A stretch of 64,000 bases of DNA, taken from the NCBI RefSeq assembly GCF_051106095.1, contig NC_135785.1, forward strand, positions 96,965,001 to 97,029,000, in the 5' to 3' direction. Of this stretch, positions 10,381-22,536 are shown in pieces (position 1 is the first letter of the stretch; the number at the start of each line of letters is the position of its first letter). Below the pieces are notes generated by a model. The model was not told where the DNA came from, made no database searches, and saw only the letters and a list, made by a program, of their open reading frames with translations. A program made the position numbers and the translations under genes. This DNA is from Pogona vitticeps (lineage: Eukaryota; Chordata; Lepidosauria; Squamata; Agamidae).

Positions 10381-13300
10381 TAATAAAAATTAATGGATAT
10401 CAATACCTTGCTTGTAGCCACCGCTGGTGCCAGCACCACCCACCACCAATACCACAAAAGCAACATTAATACATTGTTCAGGAGAAAGCCTTCCCCTGCT
10501 CCCTTGTGGGTGAAAGAGGGCCTGAGATTTCTTGCTTTGAATTGTAAAGAAAGGAGCATTGCATTTTTTAAACTCTGCTCTTTACAAAACTTAGCCTGCT
10601 TCCTCCTTCCAATGCTGTTCAAAAAGGAAAAGGAAAACAAAAGCCAAAAACTGATGAGAGGGAGAGATATGCAGGAAAGTGAGTAAAGGGGGGAGGGGAA
10701 AAGGGGAGGGGGAGAGAAGGCGTGTACCACTTCATTGATATATCAATTTTTAAAAAAGGATGGGGGGCAGATTGCCCCAAGAAATAGTACAGAAAATGAT
10801 TAAATACAAAATTAAAGAGTCATGTAGCCTGCGATAACAGGTCAAATAGAAATAAATGAATTGCTACAGTAGAAGCTGACACTGGGCAATACCTTCACTG
10901 AACCACTAAAATGTGAAAAATAAAGCAAGCTGTGGAGTCTCCCAAAACTCTTCATCAGGCAAAAAGGGTGTAAAAAGTGGGGTTAAAGCAAATACATCAA
11001 AAACTGGGCCAGAGTTTATGAAACATCTGTTGGTTATGAAATATCAAGTGTGAAGTTCTTTGATACGACCCTTTGGAAGATGATGGATTTAACCAAGCTT
11101 GGCCAGGAAGACATCTCCGTATATTTTTGCCTGTATTTCTTCCTGAGCTTCTGTGACGTTAGGATTGGAAGTCATTGCCCACGAGGCCATTCCAGGATAA
11201 GTGATGTGAGGCTTGAAGCTGGAAATGTTCTCAAATGTGTATTACCTTCAACATCCACTTAAACTGCAAACTGTCCACTTCATGAATGTCTTACATCTTG
11301 CCTGTAGGCAATAACACATTATCAGTGCCACAGTAAATAACACGATTTCTCTCTTATCTGACGGTTTCGCATTTCATAACACGTAAGCCATCTCTTGCCA
11401 CAATGTTTTCTTGTTTAAAACCTGAGCAAAAGGCTGGCTTGTGTGCTATTTGCTGCCGGACTGCAGCTTTGTTTCATGTGCTTCTTTCAGCCTAAGCTGA
11501 AAAAGGGGGCTCTGGTGGAAAATCTGTTAAGTCTTGTTATGATCCTGTAGCGTCTTGTATTGTCCATTATGTCTGTAGTGTCTTGCTTTTCAGATAAATA
11601 GGACCAGCTTATGTTTTACTTATGCTAACTTTACATCTTGTACAACGGTTAAGTTGGTAGTAAGGTCGCCAAGTCTCAAGTTTTGGCCCTGAGACTCAGG
11701 TTTTGGAGTTCAATCTCCTCACCCTGAAATTTCGGTGAACAAGATGCTGTTGGTGACGCTGACTTTGGTTTGCAGGTTCATCATCTAGACTGAGATTCAC
11801 CAATAGACCCAAATTAACTTTTGTCCCATCTTTGGTTTAGAAAATGTATGGTTGTGTTTTCATATGAGTAATGCACTTCCCCTCCCCACGTGGCACGTTG
11901 TAGCAAAACATGTTGCCGGAAATCTCCCAACTGATTCTGGGTGGCAGGTCCTTGGTAGGAGAGACATGTTTCTTTTATCTCCACATTGCCCCCCCCCGTG
12001 CTTTTCCATTTGTCATTCCAACCCACCCACCCCATAATATCATAAGAACGCAAGCCTTGCGGTCAGGTTGTGGAGCTGAAATCTGGAGGAATGGGATGTT
12101 GTTGACCTGAGAGCCCTACCAAGTAGGGAAGAACAGGGGGCTGCAAAAGGAGGCAGAGTATGCAGGAAGAAAATGATGAGCTCTAGCTAATCAGCGTCCT
12201 TCTCTGGATAAAATTCACTATTCAGTGCTTCCATGGCCAGTCAATGGATAATTTCACCCTCTCACACGTAGAAAGAGCTTGGAATATTATTTTCCATGAG
12301 ATAAGTCATTGCTTATTAGTCCTCATCATTTTCGAAAATCCATTTGCATTACTCTTTACTTGTTATTTTTAATGAAGCAGATTACCAACACATTACTTGT
12401 CAAAATTAAGTATACCAAGTACAAAAATGACCAAAAAATCCCAGAATGGCCTCCTGAAAGCAATATACGAGCATAAGGAGCAATAAATAACCATTGATTA
12501 GATACGCACATAGTATATTTGTTTGGTGTGTCACATGTTTTACCTGGAAAATTAAGTTTGCAAATAGAAGCGGATCAGTGGATTGTTAGATATCTCCTGC
12601 CATCTAGAGCATTGAAATGAGCATTACATAGAGAAGATAATATCTGGAGTATTGATGTTGACACTCTTCTCCTAAACAGTGCTAGATCTGATGCTTGGAT
12701 TGTTAATCACTACAAATTCTGACAAAACCATGTGCTTTTAGATCACAACAGCATTTAAGTTTAAGACAGTGTTGCATACTAGGTAGCTCAGAAAAAAATC
12801 AAAACAGCAAGATTTGGGGGCTTCTTTGTTAATTATCATAAATGGTCGGTGGTCCAAGTAAGAATGGGAGTGTCATCCTGAAATTCTGGAATGAGGAACT
12901 GCACCCATCCACATTGGCCAAAAGTTGTTTCTGTGATGAAACATTAGCTGAAGGCTATAGGATACTTTATTCTCACAAAAGGGACTTACGATATGGCAAG
13001 AGCTACCGTATCTATGATCTCTTGCTGATCATTATCTTCCACAAAGGAGAAAGGAAACCTAGGTGGAGAACACAGAAGAGCAAAATGGTTCATGATTCTA
13101 TAGCAAAAAAAAAAAAAAGGGGGGGGGGGAGAAAATGCTGAAAGAATCTCTTTAATATTCTCCATAATGGATATTGACAAATGTTATACTGTACATTCCA
13201 TTCTGTGAAAAGGTAAAAGCAATACCATTGGAATATCATCTTTCTTTCAAGCATGGTCATGATCCAGCAAAGCATATGTGTATTTGAATCCTGTGAGTTC

Positions 13301-16300
13301 TGCTTAGGAAATTAACTGCATGCTTTACTCTCTCACGCATTAGTGCAACTTAAACATGCTCTACTTCAGCTGAAAAAAAGCAGAGGTGTAAAGAATTCAT
13401 AGTGCTGTAAATAACAAAGGTGGAGATTAAAATTTAGTGCATAGTTTTAGTTTTCTTAATCTTTCTAACACCACTTGGAGGGATTGCACAGATCCAAAGA
13501 CTGGGTAAAAACCACTTCATCTGACTTTAATTGACTCTTTAACTAAGTCCTGCATCTAATATTTAATCTCTGTACTGTCACCTTCCCACCTGGCTTTGCC
13601 AGAGGCCACAAGACAGCTCCAGGACTCTCTGAGTCATCAATCCCCTCTGTTCAATTTGGGATTGAGTTAATCTGTAGATCTCCCTGGATTCAAACAGCTA
13701 GCCAAATATTTGGACTTCCATATCTTTATTTTCTCCATTAACCAGTACTTTTCCCTAACTACTTACCACTTGGCTTGATGGAAAATGTTAAACGATTTCA
13801 ACACCTTGCATACTCTGTGGGGGGTGGGGAGTGGCAATTGACCCTCCCTAATAAAGATATTGCCTCCTTTTGGATTTTGTTTTGCTCCCAAGCATCAACA
13901 TGACCTCATTCTTCTTTAAAAAAAAAAAAAAGAACTGATTTTAAGGTAAGTAACCAGAAAGGAAATACATAAATGACAGTTTGTGGAAAAGGTTTTTAAA
14001 AATCAGCATTTTTCTCACACTGCACTAGAAACTTATCAGCAATTATCTAAAACTTTGACTACTCTGCTTCTGAATATCACTCAGCTGACACCAATTTTGA
14101 TATGCACAGAATCAGGCAGCAATTAGATATGTATTTCATATTCTTTGCTTTAATATTCAGCGTACATTTCACTGGTTTCCCATAGAACTTCTCCTGAGGT
14201 ATGTAGTTACCTCAGAATTTCTCTTGACTACATAATAAACTGAGTGTCATTTCTCCTCATGTTTTTTCTTCTGGGTGGGAATATTAAACAAGATTCTGAA
14301 TGACACAGTCATTGTTTAGCAGACTGGCATCCCAAAATTAGCTGTTGTTGGTCTTTTGAAGTAGATTCATAAACACTGTTTGATGTTATCCTCTTTCTGT
14401 CAATTAAACTGCTGCCGGTTGCCTGATGACGAATCCTTTATTTGGTGATGATCCCAACTATTTCATCAATTGTTTTGATTGCTTTGTAGAAACGGGATTC
14501 AGTTTGGCTCTGAACCTTATCCAAGTCCTTTCTTGTTTCTAGCTCCATTTGTTAAGCAAAACTCCCTTTCCATGCATTGGAAAGGTGGGGAGGGGAACAG
14601 ATGGAATGAAATGACCATTCCTCTAGGACAATAAAGCAACATGCATGTGTACTATACTATCACACCACATGTGACAACACTACACACCAGGAAAGAACTC
14701 TCAGACAACAGCTGTGGGTTTTGCCAAACACTGATTAGGGAAATTTGTGAAGGATGTGATTCGGAATTGTTCTGTTGGGAGGTGGTATACATTGTTTAAG
14801 AAATGCCCAGACTCTGGTTCTTACAGTCATTCCTAGCCTATTGACAGGAATCATTGCCTATATTGCCTACACAGCTAGGCTTCATTGCACCTTGTATTGC
14901 CACTGATTCAAATTCAGATTGGAACTACATGACAGAACTGGGGGCACATCTGCATCTCACAAGCAGTGTAATACTGTATTTCTCTCCAAGAAAAAGTGGC
15001 TTGCCTTGTAGAAAGAAAGAAAAGGGGGAACCATGAACTGCAAGGATTCCCATGAAGGATTTAGGAAGTTATTACAGCCCTGTGTATTACAGCAGGCCTC
15101 CGTGAAAGGCTGAAAGGGCATAGAAAGTAAAACAGATCTGTACATTTTGATTGGAGAGAGCAAAATTCAGAACCAAGAGTCGGGGGGGGGGGGGGAGAAG
15201 AGCTTCTCTCAGAAGGGCAGCAGCAGCCGCAAAACAAACCATGGTCTAAGGTTGCCTTCTTCAGCTTCAGGATGTTTTGAATGCTAACTTGTGCAATTGC
15301 TCTGCCTTAGCCACACTAATTGCAGCTAATGGGAGTTGCAGAGTAAAACATCTTATAGGGTACCAGAGGGGAAAGAGTGGTGTAAGGATGTGTGATGCAA
15401 CCACCGTGGTGAATCTAAAAGGGTTTTAGTTTTGTCAGCAGCTACGCAATTACCCACAAACACCATGTAGGCAGGAAATCATAGTGCACTGAGTCAGATC
15501 CAAATGAAACCATTCCCAGGGCAGACCTATTGGAATCTATGGGACCATTGTTATTCATAACGAATTTGATTCTCACTGATTTCCATGGATCTGCTTCAGG
15601 TATGGGTTACTCAAGATCCAACCCACTCCATTCTAGGGGTCTGAAAATAGCCTGGATAGATGAAGTACTGTACCTAATGTGTACTGTACCTATAGTACAC
15701 ATCTCACTGGTATTAACATCAGTATAATCACTGTTCCTGTAAGCAAGAGTCACAGAAAATTACTGAGAGCAGAATAGCATGGAAGTATAAATTGCATGGG
15801 GAGCCTACATAAGTAGAGCAGTCCTTCAAGTGTAAGCATTTGCCTTGAGTATGTGGAGTGTAACGAGCATGGCATAGAAGAAGCAGAGCTAGTATGCATG
15901 TCCCCACTCCTCTACACACAATGCTGATTGGGGGGGCAGTCTGAATGCCCAACAAAGACTGGTGATCAGGTGACTCCTCAGGTGACTTTTGTCTACCTAA
16001 AAATGTGTACAAGCTAGATCTAGATTTAATGGTTATCGCATATACGTATCACACCAATTAAATCATATAAGTGAATTACATAGAGTGAGATTTCTGTTCT
16101 TTAAGTATGATAGCAATGAAGTGCTTTTCCTAGGCCAAAATTCCACTGCAGAAACTACAAAAGCTAAGTGCTGCCACAAATAATTTTTTTCTGCAGCAGG
16201 ATTGCAAACATCAGTTAATTTTGGTACTTAAAACAAATCTGGAGGGTCATGGTTCTGCAACTTGAAACCTCTTCCCCAGAGACCCACAATTGATGGATCT

Positions 16301-16740
16301 GGTGCTGGGTTTTTTTTTCTTTTTTTTTCTTTTTTCTTTTTTTGAAAAAACAGAATAAACCGACTTTGCAACCCAGCCAGGAAAAGGATCACACAGCCCA
16401 TTTTCCTGGCCCATGGAGGCACAAACAAAGTTTAATCGAGGTGTTCACTTCTCTCTTTTTTTTAATGCTCGGTTTCACTTGCAAAAGAAGATTTTTGTTT
16501 CATTTGGAAAAGGTGCAATGTGCTGGATGTGTATTTCACTGCCAATGCAGGAGGGCTGTTTTAGGAAACCTGTTCATTCTTCTCACCACTTCTCACACCT
16601 CCAACCTGGTTGATTCATCATCTCAGACATTCTCACTACAAGATAGTGGCCAATGGGGCTCAGATGTTAGGGACCTTGAAAATCCAGGAGCTGAGCATCC
16701 CTGCTGCAGAGCAGCAGAATCATTCAGGTGCCTGAACTTT
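10381..16740. other. Long stretch without a recognised gene
   Basis: The content is a repeat-like block at 10880-11010 related to 9635-9765, an A/G homopolymer junction at about 13106-13130, a G run at 15181-15194 and a T/C tract at 16308-16342. Open frames here (for example 10380-10730 and 16342-16776) have no recognisable domains or splice context. I see no supported feature. Confidence 0.5.
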
Positions 16741-16741
16741 C

Positions 16742-16904
16742 CTGGGATTACACCTATGCACATGATAAGAAGTTAGGCAATTGTTTGCTGTGTCAGTATT
16801 AACAAACAGAAGTGGATGGCCAGATATCCTATTTCAACTTTTTGTTCCTTCCTGACAGGGGACTCCTAGTCTGCCTGACTAGGAGTCCCATATCTAGAAT
16901 ACAA
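16742..16904 (+). repeat. Local direct duplication, copy 1
   Basis: It is close to 19917-20079 (shared acctatgcacatgataagaa, aactttttgttccttcctga and catatctagaatac). It contains a 13-bp perfect hairpin at 16859-16889 that copy 2 lacks. The family is unknown. A related downstream segment recurs at 18162-18230 and 20196-20275. Confidence 0.7.
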
Positions 16905-17010
16905 TACAGTGGTGCCTCGCATAGCGAGGTTAATCCGTTCCGGATTAACCTTCGCTATAGCGAAACATTGCTGAACGGGACAGGGAAAGCCATTGGAATG
17001 CATTAAACAT
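16905..17010 (+). mobile_element. Tigger-like MITE, left-end fragment
   Basis: It starts TA + cagtggtgcctcgcatagcg, the same terminus as the intact MITEs at 57164 and 61080. Matching stops after gcattaaacat and the right end is missing. Confidence 0.75.
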
Positions 17011-19385
17011 CACTGATAAGGTTTGACATGTAATTGGTCACTGAAATTTGACAGCATGATTTTGGGGAGTAAAAAACCAGCCTTGGACTTTGTACAATTG
17101 CATGAGCCCCATCCCTGCTGTGTGAGCAGATGAAAAGAAAAGATAGGGAGTTAGTGTTCTATGGGAAAGAAAAAGAACCCAGCTTATGCTCAATGAATGC
17201 ATAATTAAAATTAGTACAGCTGTTCAGAACAACACACTAAAATCTATTCCTTTTGCAGTCATCAGTTGCCACTGAAAGAACTAGAGTCACTACCATTGGA
17301 AAAACCTACGGCTGGACTAAGAAGGAAGTGCTTCCACCTTCTGGACCAACATGTGCTCAGTTGTTGTAGCCAAGATGATGGAAGCCCATGGCTGTTTTTT
17401 GGGCTTAAAAGTTGTGTAAAATTAATACAAGTTCAGGTAATAGCTGAAGAATTAGTCCCAGTTCTGACAAAGCCCATGTAGTGCTCTAAATGAACAATAG
17501 GCATAGAGGAGGTAATGGATATACTTGGTTTCAGGCCTTTATAATTACAGTTATGGAAATTTAGCAGAAAAGGAACTCCCTCCATCTATCACAGGATGAG
17601 GCACATAATGATAATTGCAGAGCTGACCCATATGTCAGACTAATGGAGAACAGTCTCTTGAGTAATTCTTGTAGTTTCATGGAAGCCATTTGTCATTGCC
17701 TGGAGAATGAATCCCAATGACTGACGAATGAATCCTCTCTCTCCTTAGTGCAATATTTCAGTGAAGGAGTTACTAATGTGTTTGAGATCAATGTATTTCA
17801 GATGAAATCCATTATTTAAATTCTGCTTGTCACTCATGTGTCTAACATTATGTGCTGAAGTTATCTATCAGTATATGTCACACTAATTTATGGTAATTAT
17901 ATTAGCAGAGTACAAAAAGCGGGTAGTAAGATGGCTATGAATGAGGAATAATCCCTCAGGGTACTTGCGGTATGGTGAAAGTAAAAAAAAACGATGTTAA
18001 TTTTCCAAAATATCAATTCAGGATAGAACAGAGTAAAACTGAGACTGGAGTACTGAAGTGTTAGCTTGCCTACTATAGAGTCTCAAGACTAACATGCCAG
18101 CCTTTCATTGCAGATGAAGAAGAACTAACCAGCCAACCAATCGTTTTGTTGAAGAAGATGGGGGAGTGACATAGAAAGATGATCAATGACAAAGGTCAAG
18201 ATGGGCAAGATGCCCAAGCCCACCTGACATATATGTGCATACACATATACTGCTTTATTTCCCCCTCACTAGTTACTCTGCACATAGTCTTGTTGCATTT
18301 GTTTTAACATCTCTTCTCAGCAGTGCATGTGAAAGCATGCAAACTTTTGTCTGCTTTCCCAGTAACTGAGTGATCTCTGGGAAGTATCTTAGTAAGAATC
18401 TCTGCAGTTAACACTCTTGATGGATGGTTACTCCTCTCAGTAAACCATGTCTCACATCTCATGTCTCACGTGTCTATGATTTGTGGAGATTTTGGTTTAG
18501 TCATGACCAGGTCCTCTGATACCTGTCATAAAGTCATTTCTTGACATACTTGGGAAGCTGACAGGTATGCTGCTTCAGTCAAGGAGACCATTACTACACC
18601 CTGCTTCTTGCTTGTCCTGCTAACTGTTACACCTTTGAAGAAGAACAGGTTCCTACAGCTAGACTTAATAATTAGTGGCATCACTGGCTGAATCTGCATC
18701 TGTGGACTGTTTGGCTTGCAGCCTTAGCTTTGCATGTGCTATGCTCTTTAAGCACCCAGCTACAGTATTTTAATGGCATTTCACTCCCTTGCTCAATGAA
18801 TTGTTTTTTCTACCCAAAATTTCAACTGATGCTTTTGACGGTGCAGATCAGGAAAAGCTATATATTGTTTTAAATGGGTGTGCCACAATCTTTGATTACC
18901 CTTATATATTTTTGATAAGAGACTACTATTGGGACAGAATATGCAGAGACATACAGTAACAGTTTCCCATTGGGAGAGAGGTCAGATAACAGTGCGTTGT
19001 ATCTCCCATTCTGTCCAAACTACATGCAGAACATATCGGATAAAAGCGTGGCTTCCATGGCTTCTTCCATGTGGGCGTCTATCCTGAAGAAGCATGTGTG
19101 GAAGTTGCCTCGTTGGAGCCTAGGATTCGAAACAAGCCCATTTGGGCTTGCTTGAGCCATCCATACTCAGACAGCCTCTGTAAAAGATTAAGCACTTTCA
19201 CTAGCACAGTATGAACTTGTACTGCAAACCCATAAGAACTGGGCCCGTAAGTTAGAGAAAGGTGTGGTAATTATGTTAGCAAAGTGCAGCAGGCTAGTAT
19301 TTTGTGCTTATTGATATAAACCAGGAGCAATCACCCAGGATTCTTATGGAAATGGTAGAAATTTCTTGTCTCAAGAAATCTATTA
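17011..19385. other. Unassigned DNA with one duplicated segment
   Basis: 18162-18230 (gagtgacatagaaagatgat ... agcccacctg) is related to 20196-20275. No gene or known repeat is recognised elsewhere. Confidence 0.45.
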
Positions 19386-19390
19386 CAGGT

Positions 19391-19790
19391 TGTGACGTCC
19401 CTCTTTCACATCACAACGGTCAGGACACTCTCTCATCCACACTTTATTTACGCTGCCACCAACCACTCCTTCATAAGACTCTTCAGACAAATGTATGATT
19501 TTAAAAATAAAAGCTTGTATTTTATTGATAACAACAGAAGGAATGGTAAATCACTTTATCAACTAAAATAAAAAGGCAATCAGTAATAATAAAGTATCCC
19601 CTCATACACACTATCACTCAGACCTTAACTCTTCATAACTCTTAACTCTCAAAAACTGTCTCACATCATTCACTCCCCCCCCCCTTATATACACAGCTCC
19701 ACCTCCTGGAGTCCCACCTCCTGCTCTGCTATAGGCAGATGGGCTCCAGCATAACCATGATAGGCAGGTGACGTCATCGCAGCCGTCACA
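19391..19790 (-). mobile_element. Solo LTR of an LTR retrotransposon (fossil)
   Basis: A 400-bp unit with ends TGTGACG and CGTCACA is flanked by the 5-bp duplication CAGGT at 19386-19390 and 19791-19795. In minus orientation it has a TATATAAG box and an AATAAA signal in LTR order. There is no internal region, so it looks whole as a solo LTR, and the exact duplication suggests moderate to young age. The 5-bp duplication fits a Gypsy-type origin, which is an inference. The U3-like part holds a palindromic TGACGTCA at 19769-19776. Confidence 0.8.
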
Positions 19791-19882
19791 CAGGTAAACC
19801 GGGATAAAACCTTGTCCTGACTACAGAGGACCCCAGAATGGGCTTCCATTGGTGCAAGTCTGCTGAAGATCAACATGAAAGC

Positions 19883-20280
19883 ATCTTTGTGTCCAGATTT
19901 TCATTGTAATTGAAGAAATGGGATGACACCTATGCACATGATAAGAAGTTAGGCAGTTGTTTGCTGTGTCAATATTAACAAACAGAAATGGATGACCAGA
20001 TATTCTATTTCAACTTTTTGTTCCTTCCTGACAGGGTGTGCCTGACTAGGAGCCCCATATCTAGAATACCATATTCTTGGACTGATAGTTCCCTATGTAG
20101 GGAATGTAAACACAATCTTCCCTTTCACTATTCCTATCCTTGTCATCTTTGTGTCCAGATTTTCCTTATAATTGGAGAACTATTTTCTAGGGGCAAGTGA
20201 CCTAACGAAGACATGATCAGCAACAGAAGTCAAGTTGAACAAGATATCTAAGCCCAACTGGGCGACCTTCAACCTCTTGC
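19883..20280 (+). repeat. Local direct duplication, copy 2, with an internal repeat
   Basis: 19917-20079 matches 16742-16904, and 20196-20275 is related to 18162-18230. catctttgtgtccagatttt occurs at both 19885 and 20144. The family is not recognised. It could be a small segmental duplication or an undescribed dispersed repeat. Confidence 0.65.
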
Positions 20281-20805
20281 ATCCCACAACAGAGGGTCTA
20301 CACAGAGCCTTACGTGCACAGAGCTCTGTACATGCAGATGGGGATCCTGGCTAAATGTGCAGACTTTGAGCCAAATGTGCAGAGGTCAGGGCAGTGGTCA
20401 GGATTAGCTGACATAATCCCACTTTCCCCATCCATATGGTTATACCCACAGATGCATCACAGGGCTGTACTGGAAGAGATGACATTGAAGAATGATAAAG
20501 CTGTGCTTTCTCCTCATCCACTGCCACTTAGTGCCATTCATGTGTGCAGGTGGGAACTCACCTAGTTCCTTGATTGTTTCCTGATCACAGTCCTAACTAG
20601 AGATTCCTCCTTTGGCATTGGTTGCCTTCTCTCAATTTCTATTCTTGAGGGCCCACCTGTTGTTTCTTCTCCTTTCTGTTTGTCTTGCCTGGTACTTTCA
20701 ACTGAAATAGAAGCGTACCACTGTTTCATTTGAAATTCTTGCTTATCCCTGTCTCTTCTGAGATGGTCTGGTGATAACATTGCCCGACACCATTTTTCTC
20801 CCAAT
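20281..20805. other. Unassigned DNA
   Basis: Nothing recognised before the PLE. Confidence 0.4.
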
Positions 20806-20817
20806 GATGCTGATCAA
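20806..20817. repeat. 12-bp target-site duplication of the PLE, left copy
   Basis: gatgctgatcaa is repeated exactly at 22525-22536 on the other side of the element. Confidence 0.85.
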
Positions 20818-22524
20818 TGTATTCGCGAAGGCTTTCATGGCCGGGATCTAATGGTTGTTGTGGGTTTTTCAGGCTTCTTGGCCGTGTTCTGAAAGTGATT
20901 CTTCCTAACGTTTCGCCAGTCTCTGTGGCCGGCATCTTCAGAGGACAGCAAACTGTGCTCTGGGTAGGCTTGAGAGTGGGTGGAGTATTTATGGCTGTGA
21001 GAAGGCTAGTTTGTGAGGTAGGCTATTGTCCTAATCAGGAGATGGTTGATTAATGTGTTTTGTTGTGGATGTATTGTTTTGATAAGGAGGGGAGATTATC
21101 TGTCCCTGTGGTTGATGGGTGTCATTAGCTGGTCTTTTGTGTGCAGTAATCCCCTGACCTTGTGGCTGGGTGGAGCTCGTTGACCTTTTGCACTCTGTGT
21201 TTTTGAGAGCTGGGAGCCAGGTTTTGTTGAGTTTCAGACATTCCTCCTTCCGGTTGAAGTTTTGTTGATGCTTGTGGATTTCAATGGCTTCCCTGTGCAG
21301 TCTGATGTAATGATTGCTGGTGTTGTCCAGTATTTCAGTATTTTGAAATAGAATTTCATGTCCAGTTTGTTTTATGGCTACTGCAGATTTTTCTGGTTGT
21401 TTTAGTCTGCAGTGTCTCTCATGTTCTTTGATTCTGGTGTGGATGCTTCGTTTTGTGGTTCCAATGTATACCTGGCCACAAATGCAAGGTATCTGGTATA
21501 CTCCTGCAGTGGTGAGGGGGTCCCTTCTGTCCTTTGCTGACCGTAACATTTGTTGTATTTTTGTGGTGGGCTTGAATACTGTTTGTAAGTTGTGTTTTTC
21601 CAGAAATTTCCCCATGCGGTCTGTGACCCCTTTGATGTATGGCAGAAATACTTTGTTTGTGGGTGGCTGTTTTTCTTCTTCAGTTCGGTGTTGTTTTCTT
21701 GGTTTGATGGCTCTTGTGATTTCATTTTCGGAGTAGCCATTTGCCTGTAGGGCCCAATTCAGGTGGTAGAGTTCAGTGTTGAGAAACTGAGCTTCACAGT
21801 TCCGATTTGCACGGTCTACCAGTGTTTTGATTATGCCTCTTTTTTGCCGTGGGTGGTGGTTGGAGTTTTTGTGTAGGTACCTGTCTGTGTGGGTGGGTTT
21901 TCTGTATACCTTGTGTCCCAGTCGGAGGTCAGTTTTGCGTAGGACCATGACATCTAGGAACGGGAGTTGGCCCTCTCTTTCTTTTTCCATGGTGAATTGT
22001 ATGTTTGGGTGGATGCTGTTGAGATGGTTGAGAAATTCTTCCAATTTTTCTTCACCGTGACTCCAGATTGTAAAGGTGTCATCCACATATCGGAACCAGA
22101 CTGTGGGTGCGAGGGGTGCTGAAGCCAGGGCAAGTTTTTCAAAATGCTCCATGTAGAAATTTGCTATAACCGGGCTGAGAGGGCTGCCCATGGCCACTCC
22201 ATCTGTCTGTTTGTAGAATTCATTATCCCACTGGAAATAGCTAGTTGTAAGGCAGTGCTGGAAGAGGGCCTTGATGTCTTCTGGGAATATCTGCTGGATG
22301 AGTATCAGGGTGTCCTTTACCGGTACCTTAGTGAACAGGGATACTACATCAAAACTGACCAGTCTATCCCCAGGGTTGAGTTTTAGGGTGCTGATCTTGC
22401 TTATGAAATGCCCTGAGTCCTTGATGTAGGATGAGGTTTGTCCAATGTGGGTCTGTAGAAGGGTTGCTAGGTGTTTGGCTAATTCGTACGGCCAAGAAGC
22501 CCGAAAAACCCACAACAACCATTA
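20818..22524 (-). mobile_element. Penelope-like element with inverted terminal segment, 5'-truncated
   Basis: The insert is 1707 bp between 12-bp duplications. The left (3') end is a terminal repeat block beginning tgtattcgcgaaggctttca. The right end (about 22489-22524) is the inverted copy of part of that block, as PLEs often show. A minus-strand frame runs through the whole body. The uninterrupted frame and exact duplication indicate a young insertion. A terminal fragment of the same family is at 7826-7958. Confidence 0.92.
21031..22518 (-). CDS. PLE reverse transcriptase with GIY-YIG endonuclease (N-truncated)
   Basis: An open frame of 495 codons. RT motifs appear in order: FDVVSLFTKVPV near residue 57, GVAMGSPLSPVIANFY, then the catalytic FRYVDDTFTIW near residue 140. 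The C-terminal part has the GIY-YIG nuclease signature GVYQIPCICGQVYIG followed by TRIKEH and the conserved downstream glutamate region (LHREAIEI). Complete PLE proteins are longer, and the N-terminal part is missing. The first codons derive from the inverted terminal segment, so the ATG at the start is probably not the original one. It reverse-transcribes and nicks target DNA in functional relatives; activity of this truncated copy is doubtful. Confidence 0.9.
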   Translation of the reverse strand: MLWVFRASWPYELAKHLATLLQTHIGQTSSYIKDSGHFISKISTLKLNPGDRLVSFDVVSLFTKVPVKDTLILIQQIFPEDIKALFQHCLTTSYFQWDNEFYKQTDGVAMGSPLSPVIANFYMEHFEKLALASAPLAPTVWFRYVDDTFTIWSHGEEKLEEFLNHLNSIHPNIQFTMEKEREGQLPFLDVMVLRKTDLRLGHKVYRKPTHTDRYLHKNSNHHPRQKRGIIKTLVDRANRNCEAQFLNTELYHLNWALQANGYSENEITRAIKPRKQHRTEEEKQPPTNKVFLPYIKGVTDRMGKFLEKHNLQTVFKPTTKIQQMLRSAKDRRDPLTTAGVYQIPCICGQVYIGTTKRSIHTRIKEHERHCRLKQPEKSAVAIKQTGHEILFQNTEILDNTSNHYIRLHREAIEIHKHQQNFNRKEECLKLNKTWLPALKNTECKRSTSSTQPQGQGITAHKRPANDTHQPQGQIISPPYQNNTSTTKHINQPSPD

Positions 22525-22536
22525 GATGCTGATCAA
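22525..22536. repeat. 12-bp target-site duplication of the PLE, right copy
   Basis: gatgctgatcaa, identical to 20806-20817. Confidence 0.85.

Noticed and set aside
10380-10730. 116-codon minus-strand frame rich in Leu/Ser/Pro
   Set aside because: It partly overlaps a purine-rich low-complexity tract (10686-10722), has no recognisable domain, and begins beside a BovB tail.
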